From: a virus
Length of the DNA stretch: 64,000 nucleotides
Virus record (IMG/VR): IMGVR_UViG_3300005337_000003
Location: 62,001 to 126,000 of that record
Reading direction: 5' to 3' (one strand)
Under the pieces are notes generated by a model, which saw only the letters and a list, made by a program, of their open reading frames with translations, was not told the DNA's origin and ran no database searches. The position numbers and the translations under genes are program-made. Position 1 is the stretch's first letter; the number at the start of each line of letters is the position of its first letter. Shown here piece by piece: positions 49,384-57,916 of this stretch.

Positions 49384-49551
49384 ATGGATACAAAAGACAA
49401 AAAAGAAATATTGGAGCTATATATCCGGCAGGTCGATTCCCAAATATCAGAGCTGGAGGAGCTCAGATCAACGTTGGAGGAAAGGCTCAATAAGATTAAA
49501 GCTCAACACTTACTAAATAATACTGAATCTAGTATTAACTCAAAGACATAA
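49384..49551 (+). CDS. small coiled-coil protein
   Basis: 55 residues; IRQVDSQISELEELRSTLEE with heptads of I/L is a predicted coiled coil. Function unknown. Confidence 0.6.
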   Translation: MDTKDKKEILELYIRQVDSQISELEELRSTLEERLNKIKAQHLLNNTESSINSKT

Positions 49552-49563
49552 AACATTAAAAAA

Positions 49564-49791
49564 ATGAAAGCACAATATATAAGTTTATGGGCAAATAATG
49601 TAAGGGTAAGTACTTTATGTGAATACGAACCCCAAACCAATTTAGTTTTCAACATAGATACTGCTGATGTAGAGGGTTTGGAAATATTACTCAAAGAATA
49701 CGTAGAACTTCCAGACGGGACTCGTCTATTTACATTTACCTGCGAAGATGATCGAATTGTGATTAACGGCGAGGTACAAGAAGAGATTTAA
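49564..49791 (+). CDS. small conserved-looking phage protein
   Basis: 75 residues. ISLWANNVRVSTLCEYEPQTNLV, then LKEYVELPDGTRLFTF and VINGEV recall a short phage family in which the segment VS-x-W(D/A) and a final VING occur. Function unknown. Confidence 0.65.
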   Translation: MKAQYISLWANNVRVSTLCEYEPQTNLVFNIDTADVEGLEILLKEYVELPDGTRLFTFTCEDDRIVINGEVQEEI

Positions 49792-49839
49792 TAAATTTTT
49801 AAGATTAGTGCAAAGTAAATCTATTAAGCGGGGAGAATA

Positions 49840-49870
49840 TTTGTAGGATTGCTGCAAAGTGGTATCTTTG
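49840..49870 (+). promoter_or_regulatory. promoter of the 49876 operon
   Basis: TTTG (49840-49843), 19 nt, TATCTTTG (49863-49870), then 5 nt to the ATG. Perfect boxes; transcript predicted to be leaderless. Confidence 0.82.
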
Positions 49871-49875
49871 TGGCA

Positions 49876-50112
49876 ATGACAAAACTAATAACCAGAGGAT
49901 TCAAGTATAAGGGGTTCATGTTTGGCTATATTGGCCGGGGCCTATACCGGCTTCCTACCCAAATATATCGAAGGTCATACCCGTTGAAGAAGATTCCAAT
50001 GATCCAGGTAGGATCTCAAGGGAGGTTCGGATACCGGCTTATCCGGGACCGCAAATCCGAACAGCAAGTAAAACAAATGACCAGGAACTTTAAAAGACCA
50101 ATAGAAGTATGA
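49876..50112 (+). CDS. small basic protein, leaderless start
   Basis: 78 residues from ATG 49876 (an upstream in-frame ATG lies inside the promoter). FKYKGFMFGYIGRGLYRL and a basic tail. Start of the block that leads into replication. Function unknown. Confidence 0.68.
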   Translation: MTKLITRGFKYKGFMFGYIGRGLYRLPTQIYRRSYPLKKIPMIQVGSQGRFGYRLIRDRKSEQQVKQMTRNFKRPIEV

Positions 50113-50417
50113 ATTTAATAGATCTAAACATGGTAGCTCTCGTTCTGGAGAGCCTCAATGCAGAGATGATCTACAAGATCAACGACAATGAAGCAAACCG
50201 CCCACCAACAGACTCAGTTATCTTCCTGACCACTGACGGTAAGAACCACATGGTATCTTTCATGGGGGATGCATTGTGGAACTCAGCCCAGGAGGAGCAA
50301 TTAGAGGATACAATGTCAAGAGATCATCTCGATCTCAACGACAAGGAGCACTTCGAGACATTCATCCGCCAGGCGGTTAACTTTAAAATAAAGGAGTATG
50401 ACAATGTTACGCTCTAG
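50109..50417 (+). CDS. unknown protein
   Basis: 102 residues. MNLIDLNMVALVLESLNAEM and DHLDLNDKEHFETFIRQAV are conserved-looking helical parts, acidic. Coupled by ATGA to the previous gene and by 20 nt to the next. Confidence 0.67.
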   Translation: MNLIDLNMVALVLESLNAEMIYKINDNEANRPPTDSVIFLTTDGKNHMVSFMGDALWNSAQEEQLEDTMSRDHLDLNDKEHFETFIRQAVNFKIKEYDNVTL

Positions 50418-50721
50418 GGGCCGTTTATTCAACCCGCAGGATCAGGCAATCCTTGACGAGGACTTTATCCGCGCTATTGTGACGGTGCTGGAAATAACTG
50501 ATGATGGTGTGTTCGCTGTGATCCAGCTGGGCAATGAAAGACGTACAGTACCTACAGAAAGACTAACAACCTATAACCGAATATCACATGGAGAACGAAG
50601 GACAAATGGATCTGGTACACCCAGAACTGAACCAACTGGACGTAATACGGACAGCCGAGGCGATCGCCCTAAGAATAAAGGAGGGACAGGTAGATCCCCT
50701 GCAGGTCCTGGCAGCCTTTAA
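50398..50721 (+). CDS. small protein whose tail overlaps the next gene
   Basis: 107 residues. Residues 1-62 look folded (FIRAIVTVLEITDDGVFAVIQL, a strand-rich domain). Residues 64-107 are R/G/T/P-rich and low in complexity and lie in the first 134 nt of the next gene in another frame. The tail may be a by-product of the overlap. Confidence 0.6.
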   Translation: MTMLRSRGRLFNPQDQAILDEDFIRAIVTVLEITDDGVFAVIQLGNERRTVPTERLTTYNRISHGERRTNGSGTPRTEPTGRNTDSRGDRPKNKGGTGRSPAGPGSL

Positions 50722-51061
50722 GCAGGTTGAAAAAATACAGGAAAAGATCAAGGAGACATTGCGAACCGCTGCCGTATCTGAAATGAGCAAATATGGCGAG
50801 AAGGAAGTAACAAAATATGGCATGACTTTCGAGCCTATGGAGGCAGGCGTAAGCTATGATTATTCCGTATGTAATGATCCTGAGTTAACGCAGTTACAGG
50901 AAGTACTGGCAAAGTACCAGGCAAAGCTGAAAACCCGTCAAACATTCTTACGGGCTCTTAAGGAGCCTGTAGAAATAGTGGATGAGGATACCGGGGAGAT
51001 AACAAAGCTGTATCCACCAGTTAAGACCTCAACATCAACAGTTAAATGTGTTATTAATTAA
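50588..51061 (+). CDS. conserved-looking phage protein
   Basis: 157 residues. The second half contains KYGMTFEPMEAGVSYDYS and RALKEPVEIVDEDTGEI, then LYPPVKTSTSTVKCVI, a combination I associate with phage proteins near recombination genes. The N-terminal half is helical. Function unknown. Confidence 0.72.
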   Translation: MENEGQMDLVHPELNQLDVIRTAEAIALRIKEGQVDPLQVLAAFKQVEKIQEKIKETLRTAAVSEMSKYGEKEVTKYGMTFEPMEAGVSYDYSVCNDPELTQLQEVLAKYQAKLKTRQTFLRALKEPVEIVDEDTGEITKLYPPVKTSTSTVKCVIN

Positions 51062-51063
51062 AA

Positions 51064-51336
51064 ATGGAAAATTTCGATAAACACTTTAAGAAGGCCGCTC
51101 TAAGTACGCTTATATTTGGTGCATTGCTAGCAGTTGCGACATTTGCGTCTTTGTCATACCTCTGTAGGTCCATAGAATCAGAAAAGGCTGAGATTGAAGC
51201 CAATATTGGAAAGAAAATAGTAGTGGAAAAAGATACACTGCTAGTTATTGACTACTCCAGAGTTTTTAAAACCTATAAGTTATCTAACGGCGTGGAGTAC
51301 AGTATAGACTTTGTTAAGCCCCGAATAATCAAATGA
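51064..51336 (+). CDS. single-span membrane protein
   Basis: 90 residues. Membrane helix at about 12-32 (LSTLIFGALLAVATFASL), then a polar part with strands. ATGA overlap with the glycosyltransferase gene downstream. Could anchor a partner at the membrane. Confidence 0.65.
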   Translation: MENFDKHFKKAALSTLIFGALLAVATFASLSYLCRSIESEKAEIEANIGKKIVVEKDTLLVIDYSRVFKTYKLSNGVEYSIDFVKPRIIK

Positions 51337-51992
51337 AGAGAATAGCACTATACGTAAACTATTACATTGACCAGCATACAGAGAGACATAGTGAACTGGA
51401 GACATGCCTGATGCACAACATCATGACTGATTTCGACGAAGTACATCTCATAACCACCCCGCAACACCGGAAGGAAATGTCTCTTAGGGGGGCAACCCAC
51501 GCACATTTCCACCAGGCAGACCACCGCCCTTCCGTAGATGAGTATATAGAGCTTGCCAATGAGAATAATGACGGTGATACTGTTGTAGTGATCTGTAACT
51601 CTGATATATTTTTCCAGGATGATGCTGTCAAGCTACTAAAGGAATATCCCTGGGATAAAGTCAAGACCTTTATGGGGTTGTCCAGGCACGATGTGACCCC
51701 GTTAGGGGATCATGCGTTGTTGGATCGCAGGGATTCACAGGATGCTTTTGTGTGGCACGGCAAGTGTAATATTACGGGTATGGAATGCCCATTGGGATTT
51801 CCTGGGGTGGATAATAGATTTATGCGGAAGGCTAGTGAGGCCGGATACAAAGTGCTCAACCCTGCCAGAGATATCAAAGCGCTACATTTACATAACGTAA
51901 AGATCAATAATTACCGGGACGCCAATAATAATGTGAAAGGAGATCAGATATGTCCTGAGCCTTATTATTTTGTTGCCCCACATCATTTATAA
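51333..51992 (+). CDS. glycosyltransferase-like protein
   Basis: 219 residues. VVVICNSDIFFQDD has an NSD metal motif (89-91) as in family-2-type transferases; LGFPGVDNRFMRKASEAG and KALHLHN are the later acceptor/catalytic segments. It lies in the early block, away from the virion glycosylation cassette, so it may act on a host or nucleotide-linked target. Coupled to the membrane protein upstream. Confidence 0.7.
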   Translation: MKRIALYVNYYIDQHTERHSELETCLMHNIMTDFDEVHLITTPQHRKEMSLRGATHAHFHQADHRPSVDEYIELANENNDGDTVVVICNSDIFFQDDAVKLLKEYPWDKVKTFMGLSRHDVTPLGDHALLDRRDSQDAFVWHGKCNITGMECPLGFPGVDNRFMRKASEAGYKVLNPARDIKALHLHNVKINNYRDANNNVKGDQICPEPYYFVAPHHL

Positions 51993-51993
51993 A

Positions 51994-52233
51994 ATGACTG
52001 AAGAAGTAAAAATAACCATCCATACGCTAAGAAAACTTACCTTGTTAGACAAGTTAGATTCTGATATGAAGCAACTGAAAGCTCGAATAAGAGCTAGGAG
52101 GGGCTACATTTTGAATAATAATCAGAAAATAGAAGCAAGTATAGACGAAGCAGTTTTGAAGTGTGTGCGTGAAGAATTAAAGGAATTGCAGAAAAAGAAA
52201 AAAAACAAATGGACGCTCGACAACTACGAATAG
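51994..52233 (+). CDS. small helical protein
   Basis: 79 residues from ATG 51994, 1 nt after the previous stop. Charged helices (LDKLDSDMKQLKARIRARRG), basic end (QKKKKNKW). Overlaps the next gene by 25 nt. Confidence 0.62.
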   Translation: MTEEVKITIHTLRKLTLLDKLDSDMKQLKARIRARRGYILNNNQKIEASIDEAVLKCVREELKELQKKKKNKWTLDNYE

Positions 52234-52604
52234 ATCTACTTATAGAATATTTATATGAGGACCCCAGCAATGGCATTAAATGTTGGGTCGAAAGCCGGGT
52301 AAGAGCATCCGATGTTGTGGCCTGCGAGGAATACCCAAGCAAATACCGACCAATTCCCATCAGTGAGCACAAATTGTTAGAATTGGGTTGGCGGAAAAAT
52401 GGCAGACATTTCGAAAGGGGCGATTGGAGTGGATTGTTCCTGACCTATAGAATGTAGTGGTACCTCAAAAGAACACTAAGGAATGGTGAGGTTATAACTA
52501 TTTGTTATGGCTTTGAATATATCCACCAACTCCAAAATATATATCAAGCACTTGAAGGTGAAGAGTTGTCCTTAAAAAATTACCCCTGTAACCTAACTCT
52601 TTAG
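52209..52604 (+). pseudogene. conserved phage gene split by an in-frame TAG
   Basis: 82 codons to a TAG at 52455-52457, then 48 more in-frame sense codons to a second TAG at 52602. The first part has YRPIPISEHKLLELGW, and the part after the stop has FEYIHQLQNIYQALEGEELSL. Both segments belong, in that order, to one small phage family (pattern YkPIpLTEEILLK-x-GF ... YVHQLQNLYFALTGEEL, from memory). So the TAG is either a recent nonsense change, or it is read through. TAG serves as a normal stop in other genes here. Confidence 0.65.
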
Positions 52605-52802
52605 CCTGTTCAAAACTTTTTTGCCACAATAGGGTGTAAATTGCCACAATTGTCTGTATGTTTGTAACGCTGACACGGACAATGAGTAAATATTTCAACG
52701 ATTTTTATTGTTAACCAACAACCCGAAGGGGCACCGGGCAACTTTCCATGCTTCCGCATTGATCGTGCCAGCACCCGGTGACCCCCAAGGTTTTTTGTCG
52801 CT
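52605..52802 (+). promoter_or_regulatory. leader with ATTGCCACAAT sites and a terminator-like hairpin
   Basis: TTGCCACAAT at 52621-52630 and 52641-52650, 20 nt apart; the second lies in a palindrome (AATTGCCACAATT). TTGTTAACCAACAA (52708-52721) is another palindrome. GGGGCACCGGG (52728-52738) pairs with CCCGGTG-A-CCCC (52774-52785), followed by T6 (52791-52796), 7 nt before the helicase ATG. It ends the upstream operon or acts as an attenuator. Confidence 0.6.
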
Positions 52803-53840
52803 ATGCCTATCTGGACACCTAAACACGAGTCTTATAAGGAAACCCTTATATACATTAGGGGGAGAAAGGAAGGTAAAGTTAAATCTTTACTTACCCCCTG
52901 GAGGACAATGAATGAGATAAGTGTGGATGGTATAGAGTGGGGCTCGTGTGTATTATTTGGTGCCCGGCCAGGTGTAGGTAAGAGCTTAATGAAGTCCCAG
53001 CTGGTACGTGAGGCATTTAACTTAAATGCCGACCAACGATTCCGTAACCTGGCTTTTGAGTGGGAAATGCCGCTATTAATGGAAAATATCCGGGAGCTGG
53101 CAGCCTACCTGAACCGAAGCTACCAGTATATGTGTAGCGTTAAGGACGGGGAGGAGCAATTAACAGACGAGGAGATCATCAGGTGCCGGGACTATTTTAA
53201 GAGCCGGGTAAAGAAAAAGGATGATGTGTGGGACTCCCGGATCGATGTGGTTAACATTCCTCTTGAGGTAGACGAGTTTGAGAATACATGCATTGCATAC
53301 GCTGACGCTTATCCGGAAGATAATATATTAGTTACCGTCGATCACATCCGCCTGGGCAAACGAAAGGATTTTCAATCCGAGCAGGATATGCTTTATGCTT
53401 ATTCTGCAGCGGTGATACGGCTCAAGAAGATGGAACGGAAGAATAAGTTCATCTTCATTGTCTTAACCCATCTTAGGCGTGACATGGATGATCCAGGCAG
53501 ATGTAAGCCCGGGGATGTGGGCAACTACGTAACAGATTCTGACATCCAGGGAGGAGACGCTTTCACCCAGGCCAGTGATATCATTATGGCCCTCGATGCC
53601 CCCTTCCAAAGACATATCAGCAGGTATGGAACCTATAAATATATCATTGAGGATGAACGCATACTGGTTGTCAGTTACCTCAAGGTGCGCAACGGAAGTA
53701 AATGTGTGAAGTTTATGAGGGGTTTATATGAGTCCATGCAGATAGTGGAAGCCAGGCAGCCCCCTAAAGAAGAAAAGATTAAATTGCCTAAAGTAAATAA
53801 CACAAGTAAAGAAATAAAAAAATCAAACCTATTTGACTAA
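52803..53840 (+). CDS. DnaB-type replicative helicase (ATPase domain only)
   Basis: 345 residues. Walker A is FGARPGVGKS (52-61), then NLAFEWEMP (H1a-like), Walker B ILVTVDHI (175-182), THLRR (H3/arginine region) and QGGDAFTQASDIIMAL near the end. This is the RecA-like core of DnaB helicases. The N-terminal primase-binding domain of DnaB is absent. The short N-terminus TPWRTMNEISVDGIEWG fits the start of that core. The protein should unwind or load DNA at the fork. The leader has a strong hairpin. Confidence 0.85.
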   Translation: MPIWTPKHESYKETLIYIRGRKEGKVKSLLTPWRTMNEISVDGIEWGSCVLFGARPGVGKSLMKSQLVREAFNLNADQRFRNLAFEWEMPLLMENIRELAAYLNRSYQYMCSVKDGEEQLTDEEIIRCRDYFKSRVKKKDDVWDSRIDVVNIPLEVDEFENTCIAYADAYPEDNILVTVDHIRLGKRKDFQSEQDMLYAYSAAVIRLKKMERKNKFIFIVLTHLRRDMDDPGRCKPGDVGNYVTDSDIQGGDAFTQASDIIMALDAPFQRHISRYGTYKYIIEDERILVVSYLKVRNGSKCVKFMRGLYESMQIVEARQPPKEEKIKLPKVNNTSKEIKKSNLFD

Positions 53841-54148
53841 TGGATCCTAAAATTGTAGAGATGAACCTGGAGTTCATGAGCTTTATAGCCGAAAGAGAAA
53901 CAGAAGATAATTGGTACTTGCCGCAACGCTTGCGGGATATCCTCCGGGTGGATGGTATTGCCAAGAATGTAAACCCCGAAAGCTTGCCATTTGATGTGAG
54001 CTGGGAATGGCTGATGTTGGTGGTGGAGAAGCTGAGCCGTGCAGGCGCGTTAGTGGATATGCACGACCTGACAGATATTGATTATATAACCACAGTTTAC
54101 TGGCGGACAGTAGACATCTACGATTATTATAAGAAAAATGGAAACTGA
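53840..54148 (+). CDS. unknown helical protein
   Basis: 102 residues, starting at the last base of the helicase stop. Helical and acidic; WEWLMLVVEKLSRAGALVDM looks amphipathic. Could be a helicase partner by position. No family recognised. Confidence 0.65.
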   Translation: MDPKIVEMNLEFMSFIAERETEDNWYLPQRLRDILRVDGIAKNVNPESLPFDVSWEWLMLVVEKLSRAGALVDMHDLTDIDYITTVYWRTVDIYDYYKKNGN

Positions 54149-54440
54149 AAATATCAAAAATATTAAGGGTATTGAGAATATAGAAAAACATTACCCTGGA
54201 ATTACTCACGAAATTGAGGATTTAATATTTAGAGCACAGAACGGATTTACTCAAGGGTATACCTGTGCCTGCGCGAATTTAATTAGGCTTACCGGAGACG
54301 CCACTGGTACCCATGAGGCCGAATTGTTACGATGTAATACGCATACTATAAGTGGACTAAGGGCAGCCGGCTGTGAAGAAAGCGATATTGACATTCTTAA
54401 ACCCACAATTAAAGAAATTAATCGCAAATGGAAGATTTAA
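54138..54440 (+). CDS. unknown protein
   Basis: 100 residues; GYTCACANLIRLTGD has two cysteines and a glycine-rich stretch. Overlaps its neighbours by 11 and 13 nt. No family recognised. Confidence 0.64.
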   Translation: METENIKNIKGIENIEKHYPGITHEIEDLIFRAQNGFTQGYTCACANLIRLTGDATGTHEAELLRCNTHTISGLRAAGCEESDIDILKPTIKEINRKWKI

Positions 54441-54709
54441 TAGAAAATACGCCTGAGGATAAAGCTTATCAGATCCTGCATGGTGTGGAGTTTCTGGACT
54501 CTCACTCTTTACATAAGGCAATGTATGCAGTCTTAGAACTAATCCTTACCCACGAAAAACAACTCGCTGACCAAACCAATCTTGCCGACGGTCTAGTGCA
54601 AGCAATCACGAAGGTAAAAGAAACGGCCTTTTACAAAGAATACCTTATATATTCCGTTATTGACAAATTACTTACTGAGGCATTAATCAAATACCAACAT
54701 AGGAATTGA
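54428..54709 (+). CDS. unknown helical protein
   Basis: 93 residues, helical, acidic (AMYAVLELILTHEKQLAD). Overlaps the previous gene. No family recognised. Confidence 0.64.
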   Translation: MEDLIENTPEDKAYQILHGVEFLDSHSLHKAMYAVLELILTHEKQLADQTNLADGLVQAITKVKETAFYKEYLIYSVIDKLLTEALIKYQHRN

Positions 54710-54745
54710 CTATGAAATAAATAAATTTTTAAAAACACTTGAATA

Positions 54746-54976
54746 ATGGATGAAAACGCAGTAACAAGGTTGGGTCTTATACTGGCCAAGCAAGCCGAAA
54801 TAGAAGGTATGAAGGCTTTAAATTATAGGCAAAAAGCCCGCTATAATGCAGAGCCTTTATACGGGCAGAATGATTTTGACCAAATGGCCATACAGCTAGA
54901 ATTCTTATCAACCGCCGCAATAGAAGATATTATTAAGTCTTTAAACACCCACAACGCGAAGCAAAAGGATGGATAA
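54746..54976 (+). CDS. small conserved-looking phage protein
   Basis: 76 residues. LGLILAKQAEIEGMKALN-x(n)-YGQNDF follows the outline LI-A-KQAEI-x-GM-x-A-x-N-x(n)-Y-x-x-x-DF of a short phage family. Helical. Overlaps the next gene by 8 nt. Unknown function. Confidence 0.68.
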   Translation: MDENAVTRLGLILAKQAEIEGMKALNYRQKARYNAEPLYGQNDFDQMAIQLEFLSTAAIEDIIKSLNTHNAKQKDG

Positions 54977-55253
54977 GATGTATATTGAAGACGTAATAGG
55001 AAATCACATAAAAGAGTTCGTTCAAAAACAAGACGAGTTCGTTATTGACAAATTAAATAAACAGAAAGGTTTTGTAAGCATTGAAGAAAGCAAACATCTG
55101 ATAGAAGTGAATAAAATGATGCAAAACGGTCATTGGTTGGGCACAGATTATATTTTCAACGGAAGGCGTTTTTTGACAATATACCCACCGGAATTTAATG
55201 AAACCCAAAGGCAGCTGATCTTGTCATTTAATTATTTAGAATACGACGAATGA
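54969..55253 (+). CDS. unknown protein
   Basis: 94 residues, helical first half (IKEFVQKQDEFVIDKLNKQ). The end overlaps the next start (ATGA). No family recognised. Confidence 0.63.
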   Translation: MDKMYIEDVIGNHIKEFVQKQDEFVIDKLNKQKGFVSIEESKHLIEVNKMMQNGHWLGTDYIFNGRRFLTIYPPEFNETQRQLILSFNYLEYDE

Positions 55254-55588
55254 AATACACCGAAGAACAAATACAGGAAATGGCTAAGGCGGCCTACCCA
55301 ACGACCAGCAACGAAAGCACATTGTTTAATGAATTATCTATTGCAAAACAGGAAGCTTACATCAAAGGCTTCACCGCCTGCCAGGAACAAAACCCGTGGC
55401 GCATGGTAGAGGATGGGCTGCCACAATGCCTTTCTGGGTTTTCAGAAAGAGTATTATGTTTCTACGAAACAGGCCTTGTTCAGACAGCGTTTTACGACTT
55501 TGAGATGAATAGGTGGTCGGGCCTAAATTTACCAAAAGTCACCCACTGGAAGTACCTCGACGCGCCGCCAGTCAACAAGGAAGGATAA
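55250..55588 (+). CDS. DUF551-like phage protein
   Basis: 112 residues. NPWRMVEDGLPQCLSGFSERVLCFYETG, then VTHWKYLDAPP, matches the DUF551 outline (W-x-P-x(n)-LP-x(n)-VL-x(n)-HW-x-x-LP-x-PP). The N-terminal 40 residues are a helical addition. Function unknown. Confidence 0.72.
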   Translation: MKYTEEQIQEMAKAAYPTTSNESTLFNELSIAKQEAYIKGFTACQEQNPWRMVEDGLPQCLSGFSERVLCFYETGLVQTAFYDFEMNRWSGLNLPKVTHWKYLDAPPVNKEG

Positions 55589-55593
55589 AAGAG

Positions 55594-55776
55594 ATGAGCA
55601 AGACAAAGTATATATGCACAGAATGTGGAGGAGACGCTACAGTTGCCTACTGCCCACTAACGATAAAAAGAGGTAAAAACAAAGGTAAGGAAGTGGCTTC
55701 TTGGGGCGGCCTGATACAGCCAGGAGAGAGGATTTGCTTGCCGTGTGGCCGTAAACGAGGTGTTAATTTTTTTTAA
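55594..55776 (+). CDS. small zinc-ribbon protein
   Basis: 60 residues from ATG 55594. YICTECGGDAT and ICLPCGRKRG form a C-x2-C...C-x2-C zinc ribbon. Lies 5 nt after the DUF551-type gene. Likely binds nucleic acid or a protein partner. Confidence 0.68.
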   Translation: MSKTKYICTECGGDATVAYCPLTIKRGKNKGKEVASWGGLIQPGERICLPCGRKRGVNFF

Positions 55777-55786
55777 TTAGTAGTCC

Positions 55787-56368
55787 ATGAAATATCACAA
55801 CCCGATCATAAAACTAAAAGACGATAGCTTAGTGTTCTGCTACTATCCAGACCCGGAGCCTAAAATAGAGGACTTCTCACCGTACGCTAAAAAAAGTATG
55901 AAAACGCACCACGTAATAGCTCATCAAATTTGGAAATCCAAATATCAGGAAGTGCCGTTCAGGCCTGAGGATAAAGCAGAGGCAATGGGTGCCTGCATAG
56001 ACGCGTCTGATTATGTGGATGACCACGGTGATTATAATTATTACACATATTTGATAGGAGCAGGCATCCCAGCCGACCCAATAGTAGATAGGGTAGAAAT
56101 AGTCAATATTTATACCTGGAATCCTGGCAACTACATGAACACCTGTGCTGTATGTAAAAGCAATTTTATGGGAGGCGTTAAGCTGCAACGTGTTTGCCAA
56201 GAATGCTGTGAGAGTACTAAGATTGCCATCCTAATTCCCCAAGAGGAGAAAGAATCTGATTTGTGGTTGATTGCTCATACTGAATTTTATGAAAATACCG
56301 GAAGCAAGGATTCCGTCGAATTTCTTAGGTTTTTACGACAAAATTTCACAATAACACGTAATAAATAA
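55787..56368 (+). CDS. unknown protein with zinc site
   Basis: 193 residues. CAVCKSNFMGGVKLQRVCQECC (C-x2-C ... C-x2-C) at about 119-140 suggests a zinc finger. The rest is aromatic-rich. Function unknown. Confidence 0.66.
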   Translation: MKYHNPIIKLKDDSLVFCYYPDPEPKIEDFSPYAKKSMKTHHVIAHQIWKSKYQEVPFRPEDKAEAMGACIDASDYVDDHGDYNYYTYLIGAGIPADPIVDRVEIVNIYTWNPGNYMNTCAVCKSNFMGGVKLQRVCQECCESTKIAILIPQEEKESDLWLIAHTEFYENTGSKDSVEFLRFLRQNFTITRNK

Positions 56369-56394
56369 AATGAAGAAAATTCATTATTTAAACT

Positions 56395-56613
56395 ATGGAA
56401 AATCTAAAATACACAACTGTTAAAGTTAGTGGTATCATAATATCTATCTCAAAATTGACCCATATCCCAGGTTACACTGAGACAGTATTAAGTGTACAAC
56501 TACCATCTGATGAAGAACTAAAGAGAATGACAAAAAAGCAAGTGGATGCGTGGGCAAAAGAATCTAATACAACGATCCAAAAAGTTTGTGACCTAATGAA
56601 CAAATATCTTTAA
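56395..56613 (+). CDS. small unknown protein
   Basis: 72 residues, strand-rich start (YTTVKVSGIIISISKL) and helical end. Three nt before the next gene. Function unknown. Confidence 0.62.
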   Translation: MENLKYTTVKVSGIIISISKLTHIPGYTETVLSVQLPSDEELKRMTKKQVDAWAKESNTTIQKVCDLMNKYL

Positions 56614-56616
56614 AAT

Positions 56617-57915
56617 ATGGAAAAAGAAGTACAAAAAGTCGAAATAATGCCAGTTGACAAGATCACTCAGGAACTGGCAGCTAAAAACATTACTGAATCC
56701 ATCCTGAAGGAGATGGAAGAGAAGTTCCTACCGCTTACAATAGAAGGCATTGACGACAAAGTAGGATACGAGGCAGTGCATAAGGCCCGTATCGCCTGCA
56801 AAAATACCAGGATCCTCGCCACGAAAATATGTAAAGAAGGAAGGGAAGAGGCCATTGCAGTACAAAAGCAGTGGATCAATAAGGAAAAAGAAGTAGTAGC
56901 CAGGATAGAAGCTGTGGAGCAGGTACTGGAAGAGCGTCAAAAGACTGTAGATGAAGAGAAGAAGCGCCTCAAGGAAGTCGAGGAACGCCAAAAGCAGGAA
57001 CGCCTTAACGATAGGGTGAACAGGCTGCTAAGTCTCGGCATGGTATACACAGGCACAGGCTACCAGCTGGAGGAACTCAGGATGGGGGTTCTGGAACTAA
57101 AAGAGGCCAATGACCTGGAGTGGACTGCCTTCCTGGCCTCTGTGGAGACGCGTAGCGCCGCGTTGCTGGAAGCTAAGCGCATTGAGGACGAGCAAAAAGC
57201 ACAGCAGGCCGCCAGGATTAAGGCCCAGGCAGAAGAAAACGCCCGCAAGGAGGCTGAGATTAAAGCCAGGGAAGAAGCTATTTTTAAAAAGGAGCAGGAA
57301 ATGAAAGCAGCAGCTGAAGCGCTGGAAAAAGCTGAAAAGGAGAAAAAAGAAGCTGAAGCCAGACGCCAAGAAGAGATTAGGGAGGCCAGGATCAAGGAGG
57401 CCAAGTCTCAGTTGTATTCAATTGGCTTTGCCTATCAGGGGGACACGTTCGTGTTTAATCGCCTTAAGGTGCCTCTGAAATGGGTTGAGGATAATGCTGA
57501 GAATAAGTGGGCAGACTCTATCATTCTGCTGCAAAAAGAAATAGCTACTATCAAGGAAGAAATGGAAGCTGAGCGTATAGCTGCGGAAAAGAAAGCAGAA
57601 GAGGAAAGGATAATTCGGGAAGAGAAAATACGCCTGGAAGCTATTGAGGCAGAAAAGAAAAGACAAGCAGAGGCTGCGGCTGCAGAAAAAGCGAAGCAGG
57701 AGGCCCTGGAGGCAGAGCGCAAAAGACTACAGGCCCTAGCTCCAGACGCAGATAAATTTGCTTCCATCATCCACCAGATTTTAGCTGTGAAATGGCCTGA
57801 TTTTACATCTGTTGAGTACCAGAATATTGGTGTTGATGCTATAAACAAGCTACAGGGATGGGCAGGATATGTAAGGAAGCAGGAAAACACAATTAAAAAC
57901 CAACAAACCAAGTAA
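56617..57915 (+). CDS. long coiled-coil protein
   Basis: 432 residues. Residues about 85-140, 190-290 and 310-380 are long charged helices rich in E, K, A and Q, typical coiled coil. The N-terminal 70 residues (KVEIMPVDKITQELAAKNI) and last 60 look globular. Similar proteins often precede exonuclease and SSB genes in phages and may act as a recombination or DNA-binding scaffold. Placement before exonuclease and SSB genes fits. No named family is certain. Confidence 0.72.
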   Translation: MEKEVQKVEIMPVDKITQELAAKNITESILKEMEEKFLPLTIEGIDDKVGYEAVHKARIACKNTRILATKICKEGREEAIAVQKQWINKEKEVVARIEAVEQVLEERQKTVDEEKKRLKEVEERQKQERLNDRVNRLLSLGMVYTGTGYQLEELRMGVLELKEANDLEWTAFLASVETRSAALLEAKRIEDEQKAQQAARIKAQAEENARKEAEIKAREEAIFKKEQEMKAAAEALEKAEKEKKEAEARRQEEIREARIKEAKSQLYSIGFAYQGDTFVFNRLKVPLKWVEDNAENKWADSIILLQKEIATIKEEMEAERIAAEKKAEEERIIREEKIRLEAIEAEKKRQAEAAAAEKAKQEALEAERKRLQALAPDADKFASIIHQILAVKWPDFTSVEYQNIGVDAINKLQGWAGYVRKQENTIKNQQTK

Positions 57916-57916
57916 T

